Origin: Apostichopus japonicus
Lineage: Eukaryota; Echinodermata; Holothuroidea; Aspidochirotida; Stichopodidae
Direction of reading: 5' to 3'
DNA length: 64,000 bases
NCBI RefSeq assembly: GCF_037975245.1
Contig: NC_092577.1
Span: forward strand, 23,462,398 to 23,526,397
Under the pieces are notes generated by a model. The model saw nothing but the letters and a program-made list of their open reading frames with translations. It searched no databases and was not told where the DNA came from. Positions 35,440 to 46,800 of the stretch are shown in pieces. The first letter of the stretch is position 1. Each line of letters opens with the position of its first letter. A program made the position numbers and the translations under genes.

Positions 35440-36045
35440 AGTAGAGAATATCTTTGACCCAAGATCACTTTGACCTATGGGAAAACAATAGCAATTCATT
35501 ACTCTCTAGGGGCTACATATTAAAATGTAACAGTTAACCAACTTCTCTTCTTGAGATATGGCATTAGCACTAATGGCCGTAAGCATAACAATGGGATTAT
35601 CTACCCACCGAGTGTTATCAACATTTGCCATGAAACCAACTTTCACTTCTTGGGATATGAACTATTGTCCTCAAAATGACCTTCATGGTTAACAAAATGT
35701 TTTACCTACTCACCAAGGGCCACCTATATAGCTAGTCTGAAGTTCAACCAACTTTCACTTCTTGATATTGTTTATAAGTTTTCAAGAGTTGAACATCTCT
35801 TGACCTAAAATGACCTTTAACCTCCATGAAAAACAATAGGGTTCATCTACTTACCAAGTGCTATCTACATAGCAAGTTGGATGTCAAACCAACTAGCACT
35901 TCTTGAGATACTGTTTTACACAGATTTCAAATGTTGACCTCAAATGACCTTTAAACTCGATGCAAAACAATAAGGATCATCTACTCTTCAAAGACTACCT
36001 ATATACCAATTTTGAATGCAAGCAACTTTAACTTCTTGAGATGTT
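35440..36045. repeat. About 150-bp tandem repeat, four diverged units
   Basis: Units share AAAACAATA.GGTTCATCTACT, ACCAAG.GC(C/T)A(C/T)CTA.ATA..AAG and CAACTTTCACTTCTTGAGATA, with AATGACCTTTAACCTC between units. Similar wording occurs at the ends of the AGGTCA element (28355-28450), suggesting related repeat families. Confidence 0.7.
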
Positions 36046-36869
36046 GAGTGTACATCAAAAAAGAGTGCCGGATGGGTTTCAAGCAGTTGCATTACCAGTT
36101 GTCGAGGCTGTTGAACATCTACATTACCAACCACTGCCTAAGAAGAAAAGTGAAGAAAAAAGAGTATCATTTATTTTGCCTAAGTAACAATATCATTGCT
36201 TTGATTGATTGTGTCGCTTTGGGTGTTTTTAATATACATGTGATATTTGAAAATAGACATAAAATTTATTGTTTGAACACTACACCAAGTACTACGAAGT
36301 GTTTGTTTTTCAAAACTTGCTTTCAGACAAACTGTATTTTGCTTCCAAAAAGGTTTAGCAAATATAACCCTTTGATAATTGATGTCACTGTAAAATAACT
36401 ATTTTCAGTATGACAATCTAGCCAGCTACTTATGTTGCTAGTATTCTTTAATTGAGAAAGCCATCCTGTTATTACACTGAGTTTAACTGTTTAAAGAATT
36501 ACCAGCTGTTACTTTGCACCAAATCCCACAATTATGCAAATTGAAACTTACCCTTATATTTCCCTTCGCTCCTGCTGACGTTCTTCTACCTGCCTCCTAG
36601 CTGCAGCTGCTGTTAGCCGGGTTGTCCCGTTGTCTGGTGTTACCTGAGGCCTATCCAACCTCTACTTCTGCCAGCCCTCCTTGGTGTTTCATCACCAGAT
36701 GGTTGCTAAGAAGGTAGCAAAAGGTTACAAATTATAAACGCATCTTGGGATCAGCTGCTAAAATGTATTGCTATCATTTACTGGTGACATATGACTACAT
36801 GCTATTTATCACTTTCATGGAATGGTTGTACACTTTACTATAACATTTATAGAACAGCAGACATTGCCC

Positions 36870-37222
36870 TAGGTTTCAGTTTCCCGACCTGTTAGTTTCC
36901 TACCCTAAAACCGTTACTTTCCTCCCCTACCTCAAGGTAGTAAACTATCGCATTCAGGTTAGGAAACTAACATGCTTGTTGAATGCACTAAAAAAACAAA
37001 GGTTACTTACTACACTCACACATAATCAATTACAATTACTTCAGTTTTGCAAAGCACTTGCTACAAAGCACTACCACATGGCCTAGCCAGTATGCCTCAT
37101 TGCATTCCCTTATGAGAAACGTTACTTTCCTCTCCTGAAAAATGTTATTTCTCCCATGTTGTTAGAGGAGGAAACTAACGTTTTTCAAGAGAGGAAACTA
37201 ACGGATCCGGAAACTAACGGCC
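36870..37222. repeat. GTTAGTTTCC-type inverted and direct repeats
   Basis: GTTAGTTTCCTACCCTAAAACCGTTACTTTCCTCCCC, its complement-like AGGAGGAAACTAACGTTTTTC and repeats of GGAAACTAACGG occur here. A related cluster lies at 34020-34130 with its own inverted pair. The pattern suggests a small foldback family inside the nested element. Confidence 0.55.
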
Positions 37223-39404
37223 CCCATTGCGCTACACTCATAGCTACATTGGTTTTAGTGCACAATTCACAGCGTGTATATAACGTTATTCAGGCCTAAC
37301 CAATGTAAGTCACACACTAATAGGTCTGATTGTACTACAGTAAGTAGCCTATGTAACACCGAGTAGAGTGATACAATATCGTTCTAGAGAATGTTACGTA
37401 CCGATCGAGTTCTTGCTGGTTCAATGACTTTCTCTCTTATGTATCCTTGCTGCAAAGCAGGTTTTATTCCCGCGGAGCGACGAATTTTCTTGGGTTTTTA
37501 GGGCATCGTATGCAATGAGATATGCCGTAACTGTCCCTTCGCGCAGTACGTACATCTCCTCAGCTGATTTTTGTTTACTGTTTACCTTGCTATTCAAAGG
37601 ACCTTGTCCGTTATACATATTCACAAGGTTCCTTTTAGTGGGCGGAGTCTATCGAAGTCAAAGATTCAAAATACGAGTCAGAAAATGTCATATTTTTTGC
37701 TCTCTTTTTTTACAGTTAGCTTAGTTTACGTCATTGGTATAGTATCCTAGTATTGTAAAATCTCGAGAATCAACGCAAAATGCTGCTTTAATGCCTTCAG
37801 CGCCTGCTGGCTGTACCTGTGGACATGACTATCCTCGTGTTTTTTAAACCTCTCTAGAGCCTTCTTCCAATTGTCCATTCCTACTTTGATGAAGGCATCA
37901 TCTCCTTTAGGGGCATAGGTTAGGAAGCCATGGATCGTGGCTTTTTGACACGTGTAACAGAAAGCCCTGCCTCGCGTTTTACAGTATATCAGCCATGGGT
38001 AGCTGTCCAACCATTTCCTGGAAAAACTCCTTTTCTGTTGCTGTGTGGCTTTTGACGAACTTTTAAAGTCTTCCTCAGAAAACTGGCGGAATGGGGCGTC
38101 ACCATCTAAACGGCAACAGTGTCCATGGCAAGAAGACTCGGAAGCTGCTTCAGAGCATGATGCCCCAGTTTCTTCCTGTGTATCGTCGCTCAGACGGGGT
38201 TCTTATGGCATTGGACCCGCATGCTGAGCTGAAAGGAAGACAAGAACGCACAGCTGCATTATATTTCCTTGTCGTTGATATTCTCGCAACCCCAATCTAC
38301 GTAAGTTGCTCTTTTGCATATGATGCTTGCAGAATTTCACCTCAAACGATCATTACACAAACACACATAGGCACCAGGTGTTAGGCTTACAAATATTTAG
38401 TGTTCCATTAAATGACTGTTCCCCCTGGTTATCACAGTTAGGCTTATTCGCCTTCAGAGGTCGAATGGCATTAAAACCGTACTAAAAGCAGAGTTTGTAT
38501 TCGGGTTACTCCATACCTGAAACGTACAAGGCAGGAGGTATAAACCTGCGATAAATATTTAAAACTTAGTTATTGCTTTTGCAAATTTTGACTGCATTGA
38601 AATCAACAGAGTTCTTTACCCCCCCCCCCCCTCCCCTTACGGCCAAAAACCATACACACATTTTTAATTGCCTAAGAGAGCCATTTACAATTAGACCCGA
38701 ATTTACAACTCCTTACACTGGTAGATTACTCTCGATCGTGAGTAGGGCCTATTACGGCCACGCACACGGGGCCAGTGTTGACCCTACTGTTACGTCACCA
38801 CCACGTCCGAGCTCGTACGCAAACACCTGCTCACAAATCCCGGTAGCGTAGTCTACAGTTTCAAACTGTACGTAAGTAGCGGGTGCACATCCATGCTAAA
38901 GGATTAGCCATATACTGTAGGTCAGCCCCCAGGTACGGACCAGGTCAGTGCCGAAGCCACGGAGAGGGAGGATGAGGCTCAACCTCAGGATTCAGGACTC
39001 CACGATGTACAAATGTAATGGCCGCCCACGTGATAAAATATTATCATAAATACGTTTGTGATTGTCCAGTGACATGTGACGCTGTATTTTCACAAACACC
39101 GTGAAACATTTTGACAGGTTATCGTCTACGTTTCTGTGGGTTTCATATTTCCCCCATGGGCATGCCCTTCTTTCTCCCACTCCCTATAGACCCCCATTTA
39201 AGAATAGTGTATTATATTGGCTAGGCTATATTATAGGCCGCCGTGCCGGACCACGCCAACTTACTACAATAATTACATTGCGAAACTACATCGGAAACAT
39301 GTTATATCTTGCTAATCACAATCTGCCTTAGCCCCTGACCAAGCTGACCGGGACCCAGCTAGGTGTATTGCAGTAGTTCCTCGAAAAATAATGCCGAACG
39401 AGAC

Positions 39405-39476
39405 ATGCTACTGTCGATGACAGGAAGTTATTTTAACGAACGAGTTATAATAACTTTCTGTCATCGACAGTAGCAT
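39405..39476. repeat. 28-bp near-perfect inverted repeat
   Basis: ATGCTACTGTCGATGACAGG (39405 onward, arm to 39432) is inverted at 39449-39476, with one mismatch in 28 and a 16-base loop. It lies in the hAT element upstream of the transposase N-terminal exon. Confidence 0.9.
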
Positions 39477-40825
39477 TTCCTGCTTCCGACGGGGCAATGT
39501 CATCGACCTTTTCCGATTGTGTTGCTGAGAATTCAATGTCACTGTCCTCTCCCGCCAGATTCTCTTCTTCTCTTCTCTCTTTTTCATCTTTCTTCTCACG
39601 TTTTTTGAAAAAAATTCCGTATGTCCATTCTCAAGTCTACCGAGGCATAATATGATGAAACTGCTAAATGATTACACACACGTCTAATCCGTATAGTCCC
39701 CAAAAGAGCCAATATGTGATAGAGATAAACAATCGGCAACGTCGATTATATCAACGGGAGCCCAGCGTACTAATGATTGGTTAATAGTTCGGGTTCAGGA
39801 TTTAAGATGTACTAAAATCGAATTCTTAAGTAAGATGATAGAGAATTTAACATATATATCATATTTATCTATAGTTCAGGGCACCTTAATACGTATTTTT
39901 GTGTAAAGAATACCCTACAGAGTAACACGTATACCCTCGCGAGACCGGAACATAATCTGCAGCGCGGCACACGTTGCAGTCGTGCACGGAGACGCGAAAA
40001 CAAGCTGGCTGGGCGATCTTATTATTGAACAGTGGGCTGGAATATAAGGGTCGGAGTGGAATTCCTATATCTCTTCATAATTTTCCCACATGAATTCGGC
40101 AATTCGGTGATTATTTTCTCACATATTACCTATTTCCACTGTTAGGATCAGTTGTATGAAATATGAGAGGGCGATGATTATCGCAGCATTGGTATCGTTG
40201 ATTTCTATAACCCGTCATATGATTGATCGTAGAGGCCATTATATTCATACGTTCACCAATGATTGTCCTTCCGCTGTGACAATCGCGGTGATTGTCGTTG
40301 ATGAAACTTTTCCACATGCAATGCACAAACGAAATGGGCACCCAGTTATCAATGTGGTCTATAGCCAGGGGACGGGCGGAGGGCCCCCAGCGTTTACTAA
40401 AATTATTACACCTATTTAGTATACGTGTGCATCGGACAGATCGACAAGTATGCATTGAAAAATGGGCAGATGCACGTTTCGGAGCCTTGGTAAATATTGG
40501 GGGGCTTATCATGCATTTGCCCCCTCAACTTTTTCATTGGGGGGCTGAGCCCCCCCCCCAAGCCCCCACGGTTCCGCCGCCACTGGTATTGAAGCCTGGG
40601 GTAGTACAAGGTGTTGATTGAGGGACATCAAGAGTGCAGATATTAAAAAGACAGGGTATCTCCTGTTATATCTGCATTGAGTGCTGATCTCGTTATGAAA
40701 TGATCTAGAAAATGTAGTACAGGACCGATGGAAAATTACTCTTTGATGTTTTGCACATTTTATTACAGGCTGTTTAATGTGTACATTGTTCGCTATTACA
40801 GAAAATAATCCCCTGAAACTTCCAG

Positions 40826-43800
40826 CAAAAGATTTTGCAAGCGGCTAGACTTGGAGAAAAAACAATTTCGGTCTCATCTTCTAAAACTGCAGTGGAATTG
40901 CAAGTAAGACTAATGGAGGAATTCCACAAACTAAAAGATGCAGGAGGTTACGAATATCTCCGAAGTACGGCACAAACAAAGCTGCTAGAGAGCATTTCTT
41001 TGCCTGCTGGAGGAGGTTACTCTGCAGCAACCTGAAGTTTGTAATGAAACAAGCTCGGATTTATTTGAGACCAATACAGGCTGAATTGGATCTTTCAAAC
41101 ATGACGGTGAGAAAAAGGGACCATACTTTGCTCAGCTATTTATATATTTACTGTTTTACTATTGCTTTTATTGTTCACTGGGTTGCTCTGAAGCCACATT
41201 TAAAGCATATGATTGCGTTACAATATGAGAGATTGCCATTGATAGCCATGAGTTTCAGGGCTTGGTCCTCTCATGTTTGTTTCTTACATTATTTGATTTT
41301 TTAGAACTCAGCTGACCCATGAAATTAATATATTTTACCTACTGAATTCCCTCTTTCTTTACCTTCTTGGCTTAAGTTAGCTTTTTTCATGGTGACTTGT
41401 TTTTGGTAGTTCCATTCAAGAGACACTGTTTTTGGAAAATCAAATTTAGGTATATGAATCCACTTTCTCTACAGCATTATGTGGTATTGGCCTATAGTTA
41501 GTGTCGGCATGCTTCTTTTTTCTTTTTCATAGTTTGTGATACATAGTTAAAACAATTTGAACAGTTCTGTATTATTCTGTGTACAATTTTCTTCCCCCAC
41601 CTTTTTCTTTAGCTTTATACTTTTGACAACACTATATTGCTAAACTTAAGATAAACAAGTATGAACCCAGTAGTTGCTTATTTAAGAAGGACTACAGTTG
41701 CTGATATGTTTTACTACAACTCCATGCTAGTTCATTTTTATTATGCTAAGGTTGATGAAGTCACTGAGGAAGATGAACTGATGATTGAATGCAATCAAAG
41801 CCAGATGTTTTTTGCCCAAACAAAACTGAAGAAACATGTAACTCAGTGTGGGAGACAGACACAAGAAAGGTTTGTTATAGGTGATACAAGTTCTGAATGA
41901 CTTTTTACCCAAGTTTTGATGTACTGCATCTTGCATATCTGGTTTTAATACAAATTCTGTGGAAGTATCATAAAAAACATAGTATATCATTACATCCCTG
42001 TTATGTTGACTTTCTTCAGAGACGAGCATGATGATACAAGACCTTCCGCTCATGGGGTTGTAACAGAGACTGAAAGTTGCTCTGTTGAAAGGTTAGTCAG
42101 TTTGTCACAGCGTTCACAATTAAAACTTCGCTATGTATATATTAATCAGTGTGGAGATGTAGTGAATGTGTAGTGTACAAAATGATTGGATGCGTTAGAG
42201 TGTACATTCCCTTTTCAACACTGATTATTCTAAGGTGAAACAGTGAAGACAAATATATATGTGTTCAATGCTGGGTTGTATTATGGATAAAAATACACTA
42301 TATTTGGACTAACATTGTAAAACTTGTAATAATGGTTACCTCATTTGTACAACATATATTTTGTACGTCTGTAACAACATGTAGGAAAAAATGTAAGAGA
42401 TAAATAACAAGACCAATTGTTCAATTTCTTTTAAGGTAAACAGTGTTCCAATTTAGATTGATTGCATAAAGTTCTTGACTGTCTTCAGTAAAAGAGTTCT
42501 GAGATCCTCTTACTCTTATTTTCTTTTGGTAATAAAATGTCACTTCTATTTCAATTATCCAAAATATTTTGCTATGTAAACAACTTAAGGCTTAGTGGAA
42601 CATGGCATAGGAACATCTTTGACAGCAAGTAAGGATGCCTTAATATGAATCAGAAACACTACAGATTGATGGACATTCATGCAGGATTGCTTGGTGTGAC
42701 TTTCTTGGTTGGCAAAGTTAACTTGGTTATGTATACCTTATCAATCAGATAACGGATGACATAATTTTTTAAGTCACAGATCATAGCTTTCTGGTTATTT
42801 TCGTTCTATTTCAAATTAGAGATGGGAATGATAGACAAACAGAATCAGCTGCATCTGAAATACAGACTGGACCCTCGTTTTGTGCTCCTGATATGTAAGT
42901 AATATGTTCTTTATAATTGTTATGAAAATGTTCTTCTTGCTTATCATAATCATGACCAGCTTTCTTTAAATTATTATCTCTCTAATGCTTCAAGGAAATC
43001 GTGCGTTTCAATTGTGATTTGTTGAATCTTGACCTACTATAAGCTAATAAATACATCTCAGTATGCTTTAAGTCAAATGTTCACCAGGATTAAGGATTGA
43101 TGTTCGATACCTGGCAAGATCATTCGGTTGTATCCTTGGGCAAGGCACATTATCTCCATTGCTTCTATTCACCAAAGTGTGTAAATGGGGACTTGCAAGG
43201 TAATTAACTTGTAGATATAGTTGGGTGTTGCCCGTTTGTGGCTGCACCCTATTGGAAGTCCTCTGGAAGTCCCCAAGAGAGATTGATTGAATTGTGCACA
43301 CTTTGGTGTGTGGGTGTGACAAGTTACCAATGACAGGGCTTAACTTGTAAAGTCGTGTGAGAGGGCATCGGCCTTGAGAAAGGCTGTAAGCACTCAACTT
43401 TAAGCTTTAAGTGCCATAGCTATACTGCTACACAGCCCACTTTGCCCCTTCTGATGCCCACCCTGCCCATTCAAGTTCTGAAACTCTTTCTATGCCAATC
43501 TGGGATTTTATAGTGTACTAAATTCTAGAAAGCATTATGTGGTCGGCCAGTCCTTCATGTACACACCCTTTAATATCCATATTTACACAAATTACTGAAT
43601 TAAGCAAACATCCAGGGCGAATTTTTTTTCAAAATCAGAATTGGTAATGATACACCATCAACATCTGGAATACAGAATGAAAGCCACTTCCATGTTTCTG
43701 ACAGGTAAGCTAGTCAGTAGGCCATACTAGATGGGAGGGTAAGGGACATGAAAATATTGTGTTGAGAACTAACTAATGCCCAAATTCAACAGTGACCATG

Positions 43801-46800
43801 CATGCCATGGTGGAAAAATAGGAGTGGTGGTATGAAGTTATAGTCATTTTGTAGTTATGAACAGTACTTAATGCATGCCTTGTTGATTATTGCATTAAAA
43901 GTTTAAGACTACCGGTACTCCAGTATATAAACCTAAATTATCATGGAATGGAATAAGGTGCAATGCCTGACATTTACCATAGATATTACATTACAAGTAA
44001 TAGGAATAACCTAAGTTTTGCTCACAACCCTGATATGTGGGATCTGGTGAGATGAGTACAATCAGAGTACTGCATTAGTTCTGGGCAAGAGTATGAGTAT
44101 ATGGTTGAGTCTGCATCAATACAAGTTGTTAAGCTCAACACAAGTACAGAAATCTCTTCTTGTACTTATATTCGATTTGAAGTACAAAACTCCCCTGTAG
44201 AGAGTACATTGTGATTATTGTTGGGTTTTGTTAAACTTTTAGCAAATTCTTGTAATATCAGAAATTTTTGTGATACATGCTGCTTCCTGTACATTGGGTT
44301 ACTTGTAATGTATGATTCCTTATATATTATTCACCTGTAATATTCATACTGATGGTAGGAATACCTTTCAGTTCTATTAAAAATATTCTTGTCCACTAAT
44401 ATACAAACTGCATGCCATACTCTGATCAGTGAATTTGGCAGAGTACATTGGAATACATCCCTCATATGAAACTAGAATTCCTATATGAGAATTTTACCTT
44501 CCTCATATGAAATACAAACTCCACATAGGAAACTGGAAATGGGTAAATCTCAGTGAAATGATGTTCCTCGTGTGAGGCTTAGGACATTTCTTGTATGAAA
44601 ATAGCCATTTTACATATGATTTGGTCATTTCACATATAAAACTTACTGAATTGAAAATGTGCTTACATTCACTAATCATTCCCATGCAAGCTGCTCTTCC
44701 TTTGTCTTCTCTTTCTCAACTAAATGCCTGTCAATTGGATTATATGCTGAGAGTTAGATGACCTCTCCTTTATCCATCCATGGTCACACAGTGCCAATTA
44801 TGAGGGACTTAGCATAGCAATGATTGTATGCGCAAAACATGCGGAAAGGAAAATGTTACATATCTGTCTTCCTATTCCATCTCATGGACATGGTGTATTT
44901 AGCCATCCTCTTTTGGATGGAATGCAGCCTATCACGGATTTTTCCACAATTGTCAACAAGGAAAAATGAATTGTGATGTCATCATGAGAGGCGTGCATCA
45001 GCTGGGGCTTTCAACATAGCATATTGAAATAAGATATAAACCATGCTGGCATGGGCAGATACATTGCTGTGCAGGGACTACAGGGTGATGATCATTAGCA
45101 TGCTGTCTGTTTATAACTTATAAGATTAGGGAGGCCAGTTGTTTGATATTAGAGCAACAGCAGGGAATTCAATAATTTTAGCAAAGTTGGTTTTTTTCTT
45201 TGTGTCATTTCCCAGTGATGAAACAGCTCTAGTGGCTCAAATGCAGAGTAAGCTGGTGACCTACCGTGGTCTACGAGAGGCGCAGTCAGTGGACTTAGTC
45301 ATTCGTAGAAAGAAAGTTATCAAAACTGCCACTGATGTAATTAGAAAACCGACAGAATTTTCCTTTTACAAAGATCCAGTCATCTATTTCTCTGGTGAAG
45401 ATGCAGTCGACCTTGGTGGGCCAAAAAGAGAGTTTTTTAGGTATGTTTTGGTGTTTTAACACATTTTCTCTTTCTCTGTCTAATCTTTGTTGTTTGAATG
45501 ATTAGTATAAAAGCTCTTTGCTAGAGGTCAAAGTTACATGAATGTTTATGAATCTCAAACTTGAATCTTCCAGTCACTTACTATTCCTTACCTCATAATT
45601 GTGTGGTTATATGATTTCATCTTTAAGCTTGTTCCTGGTATTTTTCTAATTATATGGCATGTTTACTGTGTTTGGATGAGGTGAAAAATCATATGATGTC
45701 AAACCATAACCACTTTGTGATTATGTTGAAAATAATAATAATGTACATTACGTACCATAAGTTTTTCACTAAAGGTTAAAGGGTGAAAATATCTTAGAAT
45801 CATGTCTATGGAAAGTTCTGAAGTTTTGGTATGGAATTGTTGGAATATTATTATCCCCATGCCAGATAATTTGCCAAAAAGGACAAGCTCAATGCATTTT
45901 TGCATTGTGTTTATCTAGTGTGCCTATGGAGTTTTGTAGCAGATGTCATAATTATCAATAGCGTGTGACATCTTCGTCCTGAAATGAGCTTTTGTTTTGT
46001 TACTGAAACCTGTAGATGCTATTGTAGTCTAACATACTTACTATGCCATCTTGTTTCTCAAATCAAGCAGTAAATAATACATCAATTTGGTACATCATAG
46101 ACCAAGTGCACTTTAGCATCTTTTGTACATCTTACTTTGTAACAAAGTGTTCATAATCAGTCTTGGTGGTCTTAATTTTATATTTTACAGATTGTTCACA
46201 CAACAGTTGGCATCCCTCAGCATTTTTGAGGGAAAGCCTGGAAAGCTTTACTTCTCCCATGACATTGATTTGTTGGAAATGGGGAAGTATAAGCTGGCAG
46301 GGCAATTCATTGCTTGGGAGTGTTCTTCATGGTGGCCCTGGGTTCCCTATGCTGCACCCAGGATTGTATAATATTATGGTCGGGAAGGTCGGCAAGCCAG
46401 AGGAACAAATTGAGATATCAGATGTTACAGACATTGATGTACTGCGTCATTTAAAGACGGTACTTTCTTTGATTCTATTCTATAGTGATATAAATAATTA
46501 AACGTTGATAACTACCATTGTGCCAAAGAAAATGTCAACTTATTCACTAATAAGTAACCAGTTTTGAACATGTTGCTGTAGTGTTTACTCTGTAAGCTGT
46601 GCAGATATATGTTACTTTTCCATTTTCAAAACTAAACATTTTATAAATATTATTGAAGTTTTGAGGTTTATAAAATGTTGCTAACTCTATTTTTAGAACA
46701 ATGTTTTGTTTTCTGTAAAAAGTTACCATATCAGGTAATATAATTGTCTTGATTACATTTTCATGCTTCCAAATAAATGATATGAATATATTTCTGAAGA

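Larger units (their letters stand above)
32985..37785. mobile_element. Nested 4.8-kb DNA element with 14-bp terminal repeats
   Basis: CAGCATTTTGCGTT at 32985 is perfectly inverted at 37772-37785. Flanking 8-mers CTTTAAAG (32977-32984) and CTTTAATG (37786-37793) differ at one base, so they are an aged 8-bp target duplication of hAT type. The insertion point is inside the host hAT transposase coding region. No transposase was recognised inside, so the element is non-autonomous. It carries two exon-like segments (33415 and 34441), tandem repeats and GTTAGTTTCC-type repeats. Confidence 0.85.
31144..38200 (-). pseudogene. hAT transposase (TTF zinc finger plus DDE), interrupted
   Basis: The N-terminal part (about 38200 to 37786) carries a TTF-type zinc finger: RSFSRKWLDSYPWLIY, GRAFCYTCQKA, NWKKALERFKKHEDSHVHR. 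The main part is a 604-codon open frame (32958-31144) with the first catalytic Asp in FFAIIADETRDISG, the second in GQAYDGASNMSG, the CxxH motif in HCYAHRLNLVL and the C-terminal dimerisation region around TLCTAERSFSSLRRLK. The frame extends a little above the ATG to the break at 32976. Both parts read in frame into the duplicated CTTTAAAG sites that flank the nested element, so one gene was cut in two by insertion. No ATG was seen above about 38200, so an upstream exon is likely. The ZMYM/DUF4371-like type is inferred from the motifs. Confidence 0.88.
30263..40585 (-). mobile_element. Complete hAT transposon, 10.3 kb, with nested insertion
   Basis: The left end CAGGCGCGGCGGAACGGG and the complement of the right end, CAGTGGCGGCGGAACC, form terminal inverted repeats. 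They are bounded by a perfect 8-bp target duplication GTATTGAA at 30255-30262 and 40586-40593, the hAT hallmark. Both ends run into G-rich tracts, as in the MITE at 21386-21750. Its one recognisable gene is a minus-strand transposase, split by the 4.8-kb element at 32985-37785. Without that element it would be about 5.5 kb. It lies just upstream of the first detected exon of the HECT gene. Confidence 0.92.

Noticed and set aside
36048-36398. 116-codon + strand frame
   Set aside because: Composition is that of AT-rich repeat DNA; it lies at the end of a tandem repeat in the nested element and has no motifs.
34441-38384. ORFs considered as 5' exons of the HECT gene
   Set aside because: They lie within the hAT element or its nested insertion, both bounded by target duplications, so they belong to the transposons.
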